From the NCBI GenBank assembly GCA_028285465.1, contig JANQPD010000044.1:1-64000 (forward strand): 64,000 nucleotides of DNA. The letters run 5' to 3'. This DNA comes from Owenweeksia sp. GTDB lineage: Bacteria > Bacteroidota > Bacteroidia > Flavobacteriales > Schleiferiaceae. A model generated the notes under the pieces. It worked only from the letters and a program-made list of their open reading frames with translations, was not told the origin of the DNA and searched no databases. Below are positions 33,552 through 42,021 of this stretch, in pieces. The position numbers and the translations under genes are program-made. Each line of letters opens with the position of its first letter. Position 1 is the first letter of the stretch.

Positions 33552-34986
33552 CTTTGCCTTTCCGCAAGGCAAACAAGCCTGTAAAGGTCAGGAAACCATT
33601 CATAATCAAATGCTCAAAGCTAAAGTGATACCCCCATTCAGAAGAAGCATACTCTTTGAATAAGTAGCTAAGCACAGGGGCCAATACCGCGATGAGGGGC
33701 ACCCACCTGTCGTATACACGCCACCTGGTGAATAATCCAAAAGCATACATCCCCAACAAGGGGCCATAGGTATAGCCCGCCAGGGTAAAAAGCTCTGCAA
33801 TAACCGAAGAGTCGTTAATGCTATATTTGAAAAAGAGAATAACAGCCAAGAGTATAATACTGAACATCAAATGTACGCGGATACGCAGGCGTTCACCGGC
33901 CTTTGCCTCTTTCTCCTCTATCCCTAAAAAATCAACACTAAAAGAAGTGGTCAAAGCGGTAAGTGCCGAATCTGCACTGCTGTAGGCAGCTGCGATCAAT
34001 CCTACCATAAAAAAGACCGGCAGCGCCATTCCCAAACCACCGCTTAAAGCTACTGCCGGGAAAAGGCGGTCTTTAGTAGCCTGTATACCAAACTCAGCTG
34101 CATAATCATACAACAGAACCCCCAGCGAAAGAAAGACGAGGTTTACCGCCACTAATATGATGCTTAACCAAAACATATTTTTCTGGGCATCCTTCAGACT
34201 TCGGCAACTCAGGTTTTTCTGCATCATATCCTGGTCAAGGCCAGTCATTACTATGGTGATGAAGGCCCCACTGAAAAACTGCTTCCAAAAAAAGCGGCTG
34301 TCCTTAAAATCATCAAAAAAAAAGGTTTGGCTCATAGGAGAATCGGCAATGTAGGCCACCAGTGAGTCCGCACCGATGAGCGCATCTTTGATGAGGTAGA
34401 TGCTGATGCCTACTGCCAGCAACATAAAAGTGGTTTGTAGGGTATCTGTCCAGATTATGGTTTTAATGCCCCCCCGAAAAGTATACACCCAAATGAGCGC
34501 CAGGGTAATGAGCACCGTTACCCAGAAGGGAATACCCAGCGTTGAAAATATGGCATAATCCAGTACAATAGCTACCAGGTAAAGCCTGAAAGCCGCTCCA
34601 ATCGTACGCGACAACAAAAAGAAAAAAGAGCCGGTGCGGTAGCTGTAAAGCCCAAAACGTTGATCAAGGTAACTGTAAATAGAAGTGAGGTTGAGGCGGT
34701 AATAAAGGGGCAATAGTACTTTGATGATCACCAGATATCCCAATACATACCCAAGTACTACCTGCATATAGCTGAACTGGCTCCCTTCTACCCATCCGGG
34801 CACCGAGATAAAGGTTACCCCGGAAAGTGAAGCCCCTACCATACCAAAGGCCACTACAAACCAGGGGCTTTGGCGGTTACCCAAAAAGAAGCCTTTATTA
34901 TCCGCTTTACGCCCCGTAACGTAAGAAACACCGATAAGCAACAAAAAATAAAGCAACACAATAAGAAGTATGGTAATGGGCGCCAT
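33532..34986 (-). CDS. Sodium:solute symporter (SSS family)
   Basis: 484-residue Na+-coupled transporter with about 13 membrane helices. Landmarks are KGFFLGNRQSPWFVVAFGMVGASLSGVTFISVPG at the N-terminus, SIYSYLDQRFG, ITIVMTGLDQDMMQKNLSCRSLKDAQKN (the SSS signature region) and AAYSSADSALTALTTSFSVDF. Unlike the other symporter in this window it has no coiled-coil insertion and is of standard length. Substrate unknown. The ATG start is 68 bases from the divergent recR gene. Its stop codon is inside the loop of the shared terminator, so it ends as tightly as possible against the convergent subtilase gene. Confidence 0.9.
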   Translation of the reverse strand: MAPITILLIVLLYFLLLIGVSYVTGRKADNKGFFLGNRQSPWFVVAFGMVGASLSGVTFISVPGWVEGSQFSYMQVVLGYVLGYLVIIKVLLPLYYRLNLTSIYSYLDQRFGLYSYRTGSFFFLLSRTIGAAFRLYLVAIVLDYAIFSTLGIPFWVTVLITLALIWVYTFRGGIKTIIWTDTLQTTFMLLAVGISIYLIKDALIGADSLVAYIADSPMSQTFFFDDFKDSRFFWKQFFSGAFITIVMTGLDQDMMQKNLSCRSLKDAQKNMFWLSIILVAVNLVFLSLGVLLYDYAAEFGIQATKDRLFPAVALSGGLGMALPVFFMVGLIAAAYSSADSALTALTTSFSVDFLGIEEKEAKAGERLRIRVHLMFSIILLAVILFFKYSINDSSVIAELFTLAGYTYGPLLGMYAFGLFTRWRVYDRWVPLIAVLAPVLSYLFKEYASSEWGYHFSFEHLIMNGFLTFTGLFALRKGKEKAAPV

Positions 34987-35054
34987 ATGTGAATTTTAAC
35001 GCAAATAAAGAATAAATTAGGCCTTTTGCCCGGCAATAAAAGATATTTGCACCC

Positions 35055-35675
35055 ATGAACATCCCTTCGAGGTATTTAGAAAAAGCAGTAGAAGAAATCG
35101 GCCGGCTGCCCGGCATCGGGAAAAAAACAGCCTTACGCCTGGCGCTGCATATTTTAGATTATGACGAACACAATGTACGCGCCCTTAGCGAATCCTTAAT
35201 ACAGCTTAAAGAAAAGGTATTGCGTTGCCAATCCTGTGGAAACCTCTCTGACCGGAATCTCTGCGAGATATGTGAAAACCCGCATCGCGACAAAGAGTTG
35301 ATCTGTGTAGTGGAAGACATTCGCGATGTAATGGCCATAGAAAATACCGGGCAATACCGGGGCATTTATCACGTTTTAGGCGGGGTTATAAGCCCCATGG
35401 AAGGCATTGGCCCCGGTGACCTCAATATCGTTTCGTTGTTGCAAAAAGCACAAACCGGCCGTATAAAAGAGCTTATTTTTGGTTTGGGAACCACTATGGA
35501 AGGAGAAACCACAACTTTTTATTTGTACAAGAAGCTGGCTGAATTCGACATTACCCTTTCCAGCATTGCCCGGGGTATTGCCATGGGCGATCAACTGGAA
35601 TATGCAGATGAGGCTACCCTGGCACGTAGCATAGCAAACCGTGTGCCTTATGAGGCATCCTTAAAACAATCATAA
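35055..35675 (+). CDS. recR: Recombination mediator protein RecR
   Basis: 206-residue DNA-repair protein that with RecF and RecO loads RecA on gapped DNA. It has, in order, the N-terminal helix-hairpin-helix IGRLPGIGKKTALRLALH (residues 15-32), a four-Cys zinc finger (Cys58, 61, 70, 73), and the Toprim domain with LICVVEDIRDVMAIENTGQY and the GPGDLN-type segment. The C-terminal Walker-B-like part is ARGIAMGDQLEYADEATLARSI. Length and motif order match the family. ATG start, divergent from the symporter. The glycosyltransferase gene begins 6 bases after its stop, so recR may lead that operon. Confidence 0.97.
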   Translation: MNIPSRYLEKAVEEIGRLPGIGKKTALRLALHILDYDEHNVRALSESLIQLKEKVLRCQSCGNLSDRNLCEICENPHRDKELICVVEDIRDVMAIENTGQYRGIYHVLGGVISPMEGIGPGDLNIVSLLQKAQTGRIKELIFGLGTTMEGETTTFYLYKKLAEFDITLSSIARGIAMGDQLEYADEATLARSIANRVPYEASLKQS

Positions 35676-35680
35676 TCACC

Positions 35681-37057
35681 TTGCCGCTTAAAGAACGTAC
35701 ACAGGGTTACTTTTTGTTGCTCATTCACTTTTTCGCCCGTATCCCCTTTTTATTTGCAGGCTACGGCAAAGAAGAAGATGCATGGGCACAGGTACTTAAT
35801 GCCCGCATCCTGTATGAAACAGGTAAATACGAAGTCTCCCGGCTGCCCGGGCATCCGGTGTTTGAGCTTTTGCTCAGCCGCTTGTACCCTATGAGTCATG
35901 CCTACTGGTTTTACAATGGTATTTCGGCCCTGGCAAGTGCTCTCGTAGTGTATTACACCTATGGGGTCATGCGTAAGCTGCTGATTCCACACGCCTTTTG
36001 GATGAGCCTAGGACTTGGATTTATACCGGTCTTTTTTATTGCCGGAACCTATACCATAGACTATACCTTAGCGCTGGCGCTTATTATGGCAAGTTTTTTT
36101 GCCCTCCTGAACAGGCATTGGATATGGGCCGGTTTGTTGCTGGGGCTTGCAACCGGGGTTCGTATTTCTTCATTCGGTTTTTTGCTTCCTTTCCTGGTCT
36201 GGCTGGCTTTTAACCGGGCTTCTCTGCGTTCCCTCGTCATGCTCGCATCAAGCGCTTTGCTTACAAGTGGCATCAGCTTTTTGCTGCCTTTTCTTACGTA
36301 CGGTTGGGCTTTCCTCGACTTCCACAAACCTCCTTTTCCAAGTATCGCCAACGTTCTTTACAAAATAAGCCTGGGGATATGGGGCATCCCCCTCCTGTTC
36401 TTTGTGCTGATGCTGGTCTGGAAAGGGCGCTACAAATGGATTTCCGCTTTTGGTACGCACCGTGCCTTAATGCTCACCTTGCTGTTGGTAACAGGAATGC
36501 AACTGGCTGTATTTCTGCGCCTGCCTTTTAAATCCGAATTCTTTATTCCCGCCCTTCCCTTTCTGGCAATGACCTTGGCACTAGGTATACAAGCTAAACA
36601 AGCCAGGGCCTTTGTGCTTTTTGCCTTGCTTTCCTGTTTTCTTATGGGTTTTGATTACAACCAATCGCACCGGGGCAGTCCCTCCTCTGCCCTCTCCCAA
36701 AGCTTTAAAGCCGGTGGCAAAAGCATAGCCTTCCACCCTTTTAAAGGACCGGTGTTGCTGGACCAGAGCAAACGCCGGCAAAAATCAGCTTTCGTAAACC
36801 AGGTAGTGGAATGGAGCAGGCAGCAAGCATATCCGTATTATATGATCAGCGGGTGGTACTGGCCGGAGCTCATGTTGAAACTCCCGGGAGATGCAGCCCG
36901 GAACTTTGACTATTACGCTACGGTTGAGGAGTTGCTCGAGGCAAGTGCCGAAGGGAAAGAGCTCTATTATTTACCCGAAATCCAGGAAGCGAATGCAAAA
37001 GTGTATGCACACTATCTTGCCGACTCTTTAGCAAGTGAATGGAAGCCACTGCCATGA
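35681..37057 (+). CDS. Polytopic GT-C-like glycosyltransferase / membrane protein
   Basis: 458-residue integral membrane protein with about 10-11 hydrophobic helices. The first luminal/periplasmic loop contains GYGKEEDAWAQVLNARILYETGKYEVSR, the acidic-pair motif and layout of GT-C (family 39/ArnT-like) transferases that use polyprenyl-phosphate sugars. The C-terminal 100 residues form a soluble domain (YYMISGWYWPELMLKLPGDAARNFDYY). The start is a TTG at 35681, 6 bases after recR; no ATG fits as well. The stop overlaps the next gene as ATGA, indicating coupling to the GT2 protein. Likely role: cell-envelope glycan or lipid glycosylation; acceptor unknown. Confidence 0.65.
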   Translation: MPLKERTQGYFLLLIHFFARIPFLFAGYGKEEDAWAQVLNARILYETGKYEVSRLPGHPVFELLLSRLYPMSHAYWFYNGISALASALVVYYTYGVMRKLLIPHAFWMSLGLGFIPVFFIAGTYTIDYTLALALIMASFFALLNRHWIWAGLLLGLATGVRISSFGFLLPFLVWLAFNRASLRSLVMLASSALLTSGISFLLPFLTYGWAFLDFHKPPFPSIANVLYKISLGIWGIPLLFFVLMLVWKGRYKWISAFGTHRALMLTLLLVTGMQLAVFLRLPFKSEFFIPALPFLAMTLALGIQAKQARAFVLFALLSCFLMGFDYNQSHRGSPSSALSQSFKAGGKSIAFHPFKGPVLLDQSKRRQKSAFVNQVVEWSRQQAYPYYMISGWYWPELMLKLPGDAARNFDYYATVEELLEASAEGKELYYLPEIQEANAKVYAHYLADSLASEWKPLP

Positions 37058-39000
37058 AACTGAGTATTGTAATCGTCAATTATAACGTGAAGTTCTTTTT
37101 AGAACAATGTTTGCAGTCGGTATACAACGCTTTGCACGATATACCTGCCGAGGTATTTGTAGTAGACAATGCCTCGGTTGACGACAGCATGCAGATGGTA
37201 GCGGAAAAGTTCCCGGGGGCCATCCGGCTCGAAAACAAAAAAAACCTTGGTTTCTCCAAGGCGAACAACCAGGCCATACGGTTGAGTAAGGGGGAATATG
37301 TTCTCCTTCTAAACCCCGACACCGTAGTCGAGGAGAACACTTTTCGCGAGGTGATCGCCTTTATGGAAGCCCATCCTGAGGCCGGGGGGCTCGGCGTAAA
37401 GATGATAGACGGCAAAGGCAATTACCTCCCTGAGTCGAAACGGGGATTGCCTACGCCTTTGGTGGCCTTTTACAAGATGTTTGGCTTAACCAAGCTGTTT
37501 CCTCGCTCAAGGCGTTTTGCCCGTTACTACCTGGGGCACCTTCCGGAAAGTGAAACCCACGAAGTAGAGATCCTGGCCGGAGCCTTCATGCTGATGCGCA
37601 AGGAAGCGCTGGATAAAGCGGGCTTACTGGATGAAGACTTTTTCATGTACGGAGAAGACATCGACCTCTCCTACCGGCTGCTGAAGGCTGGCTTTAAAAA
37701 CTATTATTTCGCCGGTACCTCCATCATCCATTACAAGGGAGAAAGCACCAAAAAAGGAAGCCTGAATTATGTGTATGTCTTCTATCAGGCCATGGTTATT
37801 TTTGCGCAAAAGCACTTCTCACAATCGTATGCACGGTTTTTCGGCTGGTTCATTCACACAGCCATCTACCTGCGAGCCGGTCTTTCTCTTGTGAAACGTT
37901 TCATCAAGGCCATAAGCATCCCCCTGGCAGATGCCGGTTTGCTCTTTGGAGGCCTCTATTACATAAAGGAGTACTGGGAGCACAACCACCGCTTTGTGCA
38001 GGGGGGTGAATACCCACCGGCCCTGGTCTACTATGTATTCCCGATATACATTATCCTGTGGCTTTCGGGCATCTTCTTAAGTGGGGGGTATAAGCGGCCT
38101 GCTAAACTTTTTAGTCTCTTCAAAGGCATTGGCCTGGGAACCTTGATCATATTGGTCTTGTATAGCCTGGCCAGCGAGTCTTACCGGTATAGCCGGGCGA
38201 TTGTTTTACTAGGTGCTGTCTGGGCACTCCTCTCCATTCCACTGATGCGTATCCTAATACAAAAAGTATTCGGACTCAAACTCTTACAACGCGCACAAAT
38301 AGAAAAACGCATTGGAATAGTGGGGCATACAGAAGAAGCGGAGCGTGTGGAGGGTTTAGTAAAGCAGGGGGAACATAAAATTGCCTTCGTAGGGTACATT
38401 GCTCCTCTTAACGGAAAAGAAAAGGAAGGAAAATATGTGGGCAGCCAGGAGCATATTGCCGATATAAGCAGGGTTTTTGAGCTCGATGAACTGGTATTTT
38501 GCGCAAAAGATGTGGTAAGCGAAGATATTTTCACCTCTATGCAGGAACTCAACCCGCTAAATGTAGAGATAAAGATTGCCCCCCGGGCGAGCGACTTCGT
38601 AATTGGCAGCAACTCCATTGACCATAGAGGAAATTGGTATGGTGTACAAGTCAACGCCATTTCCAAGCCGGCCAATCAACGGGCAAAACGATTCTTTGAT
38701 TTGACCAGCGCTCTGTTGTTATTGCTGCTAAGCCCGGTGCTTTTTTGGTTCAGCCGGCACAAAAGAAGGTATTTCCCCGAAAGCATGGCCGTGCTTCTCG
38801 GGCGCAAAACATGGCTGGGGTACGACAAGAAAAGCGACACCCGTAATTTGCCGGCACTACGTCCGGGTGTTTTTAAAACTACCGAGGCTTTACAGGAAAA
38901 AAATACCGATAAAAACACCGTAAAACACCTGAATCAACTTTATGCCAAAGAGTACAAAATAGAAACCGATTTACGCTATTTGTTGCGTAATATGTTTTAA
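37054..39000 (+). CDS. GT2 glycosyltransferase fused to degenerate PGT-like module
   Basis: 648 residues. Residues 1-230 are a family-2 glycosyltransferase: SIVIVNYNVKFFLEQCLQSV, VVDNAS, NLGFSKANNQAIR, LLLNPDTVV (nucleotide-sugar site near Asp89), and GAFMLMRKEALDKAGLLDED, MYGEDIDLSYRL. Several membrane helices follow (about 255-410). A Rossmann-like CoA-binding-type domain (IGIVGHTEEAERV, about 415-530) comes next, as in WbaP/WcaJ. Last is the start (AKRFFDLTSALLLLLLSPVL, from 544) and end (LPALRPGV, LNQLYAKEYKIETDL) of a polyprenyl-phosphate sugar transferase, with the catalytic middle missing. An upstream ATG at 37039 exists, but the ATGA overlap at 37054 is preferred. Confidence 0.8.
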   Translation: MKLSIVIVNYNVKFFLEQCLQSVYNALHDIPAEVFVVDNASVDDSMQMVAEKFPGAIRLENKKNLGFSKANNQAIRLSKGEYVLLLNPDTVVEENTFREVIAFMEAHPEAGGLGVKMIDGKGNYLPESKRGLPTPLVAFYKMFGLTKLFPRSRRFARYYLGHLPESETHEVEILAGAFMLMRKEALDKAGLLDEDFFMYGEDIDLSYRLLKAGFKNYYFAGTSIIHYKGESTKKGSLNYVYVFYQAMVIFAQKHFSQSYARFFGWFIHTAIYLRAGLSLVKRFIKAISIPLADAGLLFGGLYYIKEYWEHNHRFVQGGEYPPALVYYVFPIYIILWLSGIFLSGGYKRPAKLFSLFKGIGLGTLIILVLYSLASESYRYSRAIVLLGAVWALLSIPLMRILIQKVFGLKLLQRAQIEKRIGIVGHTEEAERVEGLVKQGEHKIAFVGYIAPLNGKEKEGKYVGSQEHIADISRVFELDELVFCAKDVVSEDIFTSMQELNPLNVEIKIAPRASDFVIGSNSIDHRGNWYGVQVNAISKPANQRAKRFFDLTSALLLLLLSPVLFWFSRHKRRYFPESMAVLLGRKTWLGYDKKSDTRNLPALRPGVFKTTEALQEKNTDKNTVKHLNQLYAKEYKIETDLRYLLRNMF

Positions 39001-39075
39001 CCAAAAGCTTTAAGCTCCCTGAGATAGCATAGCACACAGCAAGCTTGATGTACCGTACCCGTCTGTTTTATTTTT

Positions 39076-39083
39076 TACCTTTG
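39076..39083 (+). promoter_or_regulatory. Bacteroidota -7 promoter element
   Basis: TACCTTTG fits TAnnTTTG and lies 41 bases upstream of the E2 gene ATG, in the 124-base gap after the glycosyltransferase. No clear -33 TTG at the usual spacing. Confidence 0.5.
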
Positions 39084-39124
39084 GCCACCGTTGGAAAACC
39101 AACACTACGCTCTAACAAACAACT

Positions 39125-40489
39125 ATGGCACAAATAGAATTAATAATGCCCAAAATGGGCGAAAGTGTAGCCGAAGCTACCATCATTAAATGGCTTAAAG
39201 ACGAAGGAGATACCATCGAATTGGAAGAGGCTGTACTTGAAATTGCTACAGACAAAGTAGACAGCGAGGTGCCTTCTCCCACTGAGGGGGTTTTGAAAAA
39301 GAAGCTTTTTGGAGAAGATGATGTAGTAAAGGTTGGGGAAGCCATTGCCCTATTGGAAACAGAGGCTGAAAGTTCGGAAAACAACCATACAGACACTCCA
39401 GCTCCTGCAGAAGAACCGAAAGAAGAAGCACCAGCAGCCATGCAAGAGGCCGCTCAGGTAATGAATAACGGTATGGCCACAGCCGTTGCCCCGCAAGACA
39501 TTCCCCGGAACTCAAATGGGAATTTCTACAGCCCACTTGTACGCAGCATAGCTAAAGAAGAAGGCATCCATGTTGATGAGCTCAATGCTATAGAAGGTAC
39601 GGGAGCCGAAGGGCGCGTAACTAAAAAAGATGTGCTCGCTTATGTAGAAAACCGTAAAGCAGGTGCCCCAGCCCCGGCTCAAACTGTTTCTGCACCTGCT
39701 GCCCAGGCAGCCCCCGCTCAGGCCTCTTCGGGTACCTCCAAGATTGAAGTGAAACAGGCCCCTCCCGTGCAACCTACCGAAGGAGCGGAGATTATAGAAA
39801 TGGACCGTATGCGCAAAATGATTGCTGAGCATATGGTAATGTCTAAGCATACTTCTCCCCACGTAACTTCATTTGTGGAAGCAGACGTAACCAACCTGGT
39901 AAACTGGCGCAATAAGACCAAAGGAGACTTCTTGAAACGCGAAGGCGAGAAAATGACGTTTACCCCACTCATCATAGAAGCAGTGGTAAAAGCCATCAAA
40001 GATTTCCCCATGATCAATGTTTCTGTAGACGGCACCCGTATTATCAAGCACCGCGACATTAACATAGGCATGGCCGCAGCTTTGCCAAGCGGCAACCTTA
40101 TTGTGCCCGTGATCAAAAAAGCTGATCAGTTGAATTTGATCGGCATAACGAAAGCAGTAAATGATCTGGCCAACAGGGCAAGGCAAAACAAGTTAAAGCC
40201 GGATGAAATTGCAGGCGGCACCTTTACCCTTACCAACGTAGGCACCTTTGGGAATGTAATGGGCACGCCCATTATCAATCAACCCCAGGTTGCTATTCTT
40301 GCAGCAGGCTCCATAAACAAGAAACCCGCAGTAGTGGAAACCCCCGAAGGTGATTTTATAGCCATACGCAGCAAGATGTTCCTCTCGCACAGCTATGACC
40401 ACCGGGTGGTAGATGGTGCATTGGGTGGATCCTTTGTAAGGCGTGTGGCCGATTACCTGGAGGCATTCGACCTGAACAGGGAAATATAA
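39125..40489 (+). CDS. 2-oxoacid dehydrogenase complex, E2 acyltransferase
   Basis: 454-residue dihydrolipoamide acyltransferase. The lipoyl domain covers residues 1-78, with the lipoylated Lys44 in ATDKVDSEV. A Pro/Ala/Glu-rich linker follows. The E3/E1-binding domain is SPLVRSIAKEEGIHVDELNAIEGTGAEGRVTKKDV (about 137-172), then a second Ala/Pro linker. The catalytic domain (about 220-454) has the active site DHRVVDGALGG with His426 and Asp430. Pyruvate, 2-oxoglutarate and branched-chain E2 proteins are hard to separate by eye; the sequence looks most like the branched-chain/general type found in Bacteroidota. No E1 or E3 gene is adjacent. A -7 element precedes it and a hairpin terminator follows. 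Confidence 0.92.
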   Translation: MAQIELIMPKMGESVAEATIIKWLKDEGDTIELEEAVLEIATDKVDSEVPSPTEGVLKKKLFGEDDVVKVGEAIALLETEAESSENNHTDTPAPAEEPKEEAPAAMQEAAQVMNNGMATAVAPQDIPRNSNGNFYSPLVRSIAKEEGIHVDELNAIEGTGAEGRVTKKDVLAYVENRKAGAPAPAQTVSAPAAQAAPAQASSGTSKIEVKQAPPVQPTEGAEIIEMDRMRKMIAEHMVMSKHTSPHVTSFVEADVTNLVNWRNKTKGDFLKREGEKMTFTPLIIEAVVKAIKDFPMINVSVDGTRIIKHRDINIGMAAALPSGNLIVPVIKKADQLNLIGITKAVNDLANRARQNKLKPDEIAGGTFTLTNVGTFGNVMGTPIINQPQVAILAAGSINKKPAVVETPEGDFIAIRSKMFLSHSYDHRVVDGALGGSFVRRVADYLEAFDLNREI

Positions 40490-40492
40490 ACT

Positions 40493-40520
40493 AAAAGATC
40501 CGGGCTTTTCCGCATCTTTT
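40493..40520 (+). terminator. Hairpin terminator after the E2 gene
   Basis: An 11-bp stem with one C:C mismatch (40493-40503 with 40510-40520), a 6-base loop GCTTTT..., and a TTTT tail. It is 4 bases after the E2 stop codon. Confidence 0.55.
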
Positions 40521-40542
40521 CTTTACACATAAATTCAACCTC

Positions 40543-41313
40543 ATGGAGCTTAAGCTAAAGCGGCCCATTTGCTTTTTTGACCTGGAAACCACCGGAGTCA
40601 ATATTACCAACGACCGGGTGGTAGAGATCAGTATCTTAAAAGTATTCCCCAACGGGAACAAAGAAAGCCGTACCTGGTTGGTAAACCCCGAAAGGCTCAT
40701 ACCTAAAGAAACCACTGCTCTACATGGTATTGACGATGAAAAAGTAGCCAACGAGCCTACTTTCAAACAATTGGCGCATCGCATACACGACATGATAAAA
40801 GACAGTGATCTGGCCGGTTACAACTCGAATAAGTTTGATATCCCTATGCTCGCAGAGGAGTTTTTACGGGCCGACATAGACTTTGACTTCACAAAGCGGC
40901 TGGCTGTGGACGTTCAGAACATCTTCCATAAAATGGAACAGCGTACTTTATCTGCCGCCTATCGTTTTTACTGCGGTAAAACCCTGGAAGATGCGCATAC
41001 CGCTGAAGCGGATACCCTCGCCACTTACGAAATTTTAAAGGCACAGCTAGACCGTTACCCGGATGAACTGGAAAACGACATCGCACAGCTGTCTTCTTTC
41101 AGCAACCGCTTCAGGGCGGCCGACTTTGCAGGCTTCATTACCCTGAATGACGAAGATGAAGAAGTGTTTAGCTTTGGAAAATATAGAGGCAAAAAGGTGG
41201 AAGACGTTTTTGAGCAAGATCCCGGTTATTATGGCTGGATGCAGAAGGCCGAGTTTCCGCTTTACACCAAAAAGGTACTCACCGCAATTAAACTAAGAAA
41301 GCTGCAAGGGTGA
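40543..41313 (+). CDS. DnaQ-like 3'-5' exonuclease with C-terminal DUF3820-like domain
   Basis: 256-residue DEDDh exonuclease. Motif I is FFDLETTGVN (Asp13, Glu15), motif II AGYNSNKFDIPMLAEEF, and motif III HTAEADTLATYEIL with the His-x4-Asp pair. The C-terminal 65 residues (FSFGKYRGKKVEDVFEQDPG, YYGWMQKAEFPLYTKKVL) resemble the small DUF3820-type domain often attached to such exonucleases and also found alone. It probably trims DNA or RNA 3' ends; whether it is a proofreading subunit is unclear because the polymerase is elsewhere. The stop overlaps the next gene as GTGA, so the two are translated together. Confidence 0.88.
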   Translation: MELKLKRPICFFDLETTGVNITNDRVVEISILKVFPNGNKESRTWLVNPERLIPKETTALHGIDDEKVANEPTFKQLAHRIHDMIKDSDLAGYNSNKFDIPMLAEEFLRADIDFDFTKRLAVDVQNIFHKMEQRTLSAAYRFYCGKTLEDAHTAEADTLATYEILKAQLDRYPDELENDIAQLSSFSNRFRAADFAGFITLNDEDEEVFSFGKYRGKKVEDVFEQDPGYYGWMQKAEFPLYTKKVLTAIKLRKLQG

Positions 41314-41921
41314 AGATCATTTGTGTTGGTCGGAATTATGTAGATCATGCAAAGGAGTTGGGCAACCAGGTACCTGCCGAGCCCGTTCTGTTTCTGAAGC
41401 CCGATACCGCTCTGGTACCCAAGCGCAATCCCTTTTTTATTCCTGATTTCAGCCGGGAAATACACCACGAACTGGAGTTGGTTGTTCGGATCGATAAGAT
41501 CGGGAAACACATACAAGAAAAATTCGCCCACAAATATTTCAACCAGCTAACCCTGGGCATAGATTTTACTGCCCGCGATTTGCAACATGCGCTAAAGCAA
41601 AAAGGACTACCCTGGGAAAAAGCCAAGGCATTTGACGGTTCCGCTTTGATCGGGAAATGGGTAGAAAAGAGCAAATTTCCCGACTTGCAAAACCTGGAAC
41701 TAAAACTTTTAAAGAACGATCAGCTTGTTCAAAAAGGGAACAGTGCGGATATGCTTTTTTCTATTCATCGCATCATCGAAGAAGTCTCTAAGTATTTCAC
41801 GCTCAAGATTGGGGACCTCATTTTTACCGGTACACCTGCGGGCGTTGGACCAGTTCAACCGCAGGATAAGTTAGAGGGTTTTCTGGAGGATCAGCGCCTG
41901 TTTTCCATCAACGTTAAATAA
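41310..41921 (+). CDS. Fumarylacetoacetate hydrolase (FAH) family protein
   Basis: 203-residue metal-dependent C-C hydrolase or decarboxylase of the short FAH type (YcgM/FAHD1-like, acting on acylpyruvates or oxaloacetate). Motifs are ICVGRNYVDHAKEL at the N-terminus, EPVLFLKPDTALV, the metal-binding HHELELVVRI, GIDFTARDLQ, PWEKAKAFDGSA and FTGTPAGVGPVQPQD. All usual ligand residues appear present. It starts with GTG, overlapping the exonuclease stop (GTGA), a coupling between unrelated functions that recurs in Bacteroidota operons. Exact substrate not assignable. Confidence 0.9.
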   Translation: MKIICVGRNYVDHAKELGNQVPAEPVLFLKPDTALVPKRNPFFIPDFSREIHHELELVVRIDKIGKHIQEKFAHKYFNQLTLGIDFTARDLQHALKQKGLPWEKAKAFDGSALIGKWVEKSKFPDLQNLELKLLKNDQLVQKGNSADMLFSIHRIIEEVSKYFTLKIGDLIFTGTPAGVGPVQPQDKLEGFLEDQRLFSINVK

Positions 41922-41970
41922 TCAAAAGCACACTTAAATAAGCGAAAGCCGTATAATAGCGCTGACTTAT

Positions 41971-41978
41971 TATATTTG
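41971..41978 (+). promoter_or_regulatory. Bacteroidota -7 promoter element
   Basis: TATATTTG is an exact TAnnTTTG match, 43 bases upstream of the ATG of the 1600-aa T9SS protein. No obvious -33 TTG at standard spacing. Confidence 0.55.
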
Positions 41979-42021
41979 TGAGTCTTTGATCTATCTATTT
42001 TATTATAAAGATTCATCTCAT

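Noticed and set aside
38181-38675. 164-codon minus-strand frame
   Set aside because: Shadow of the GT2/PGT-like gene; no family features.
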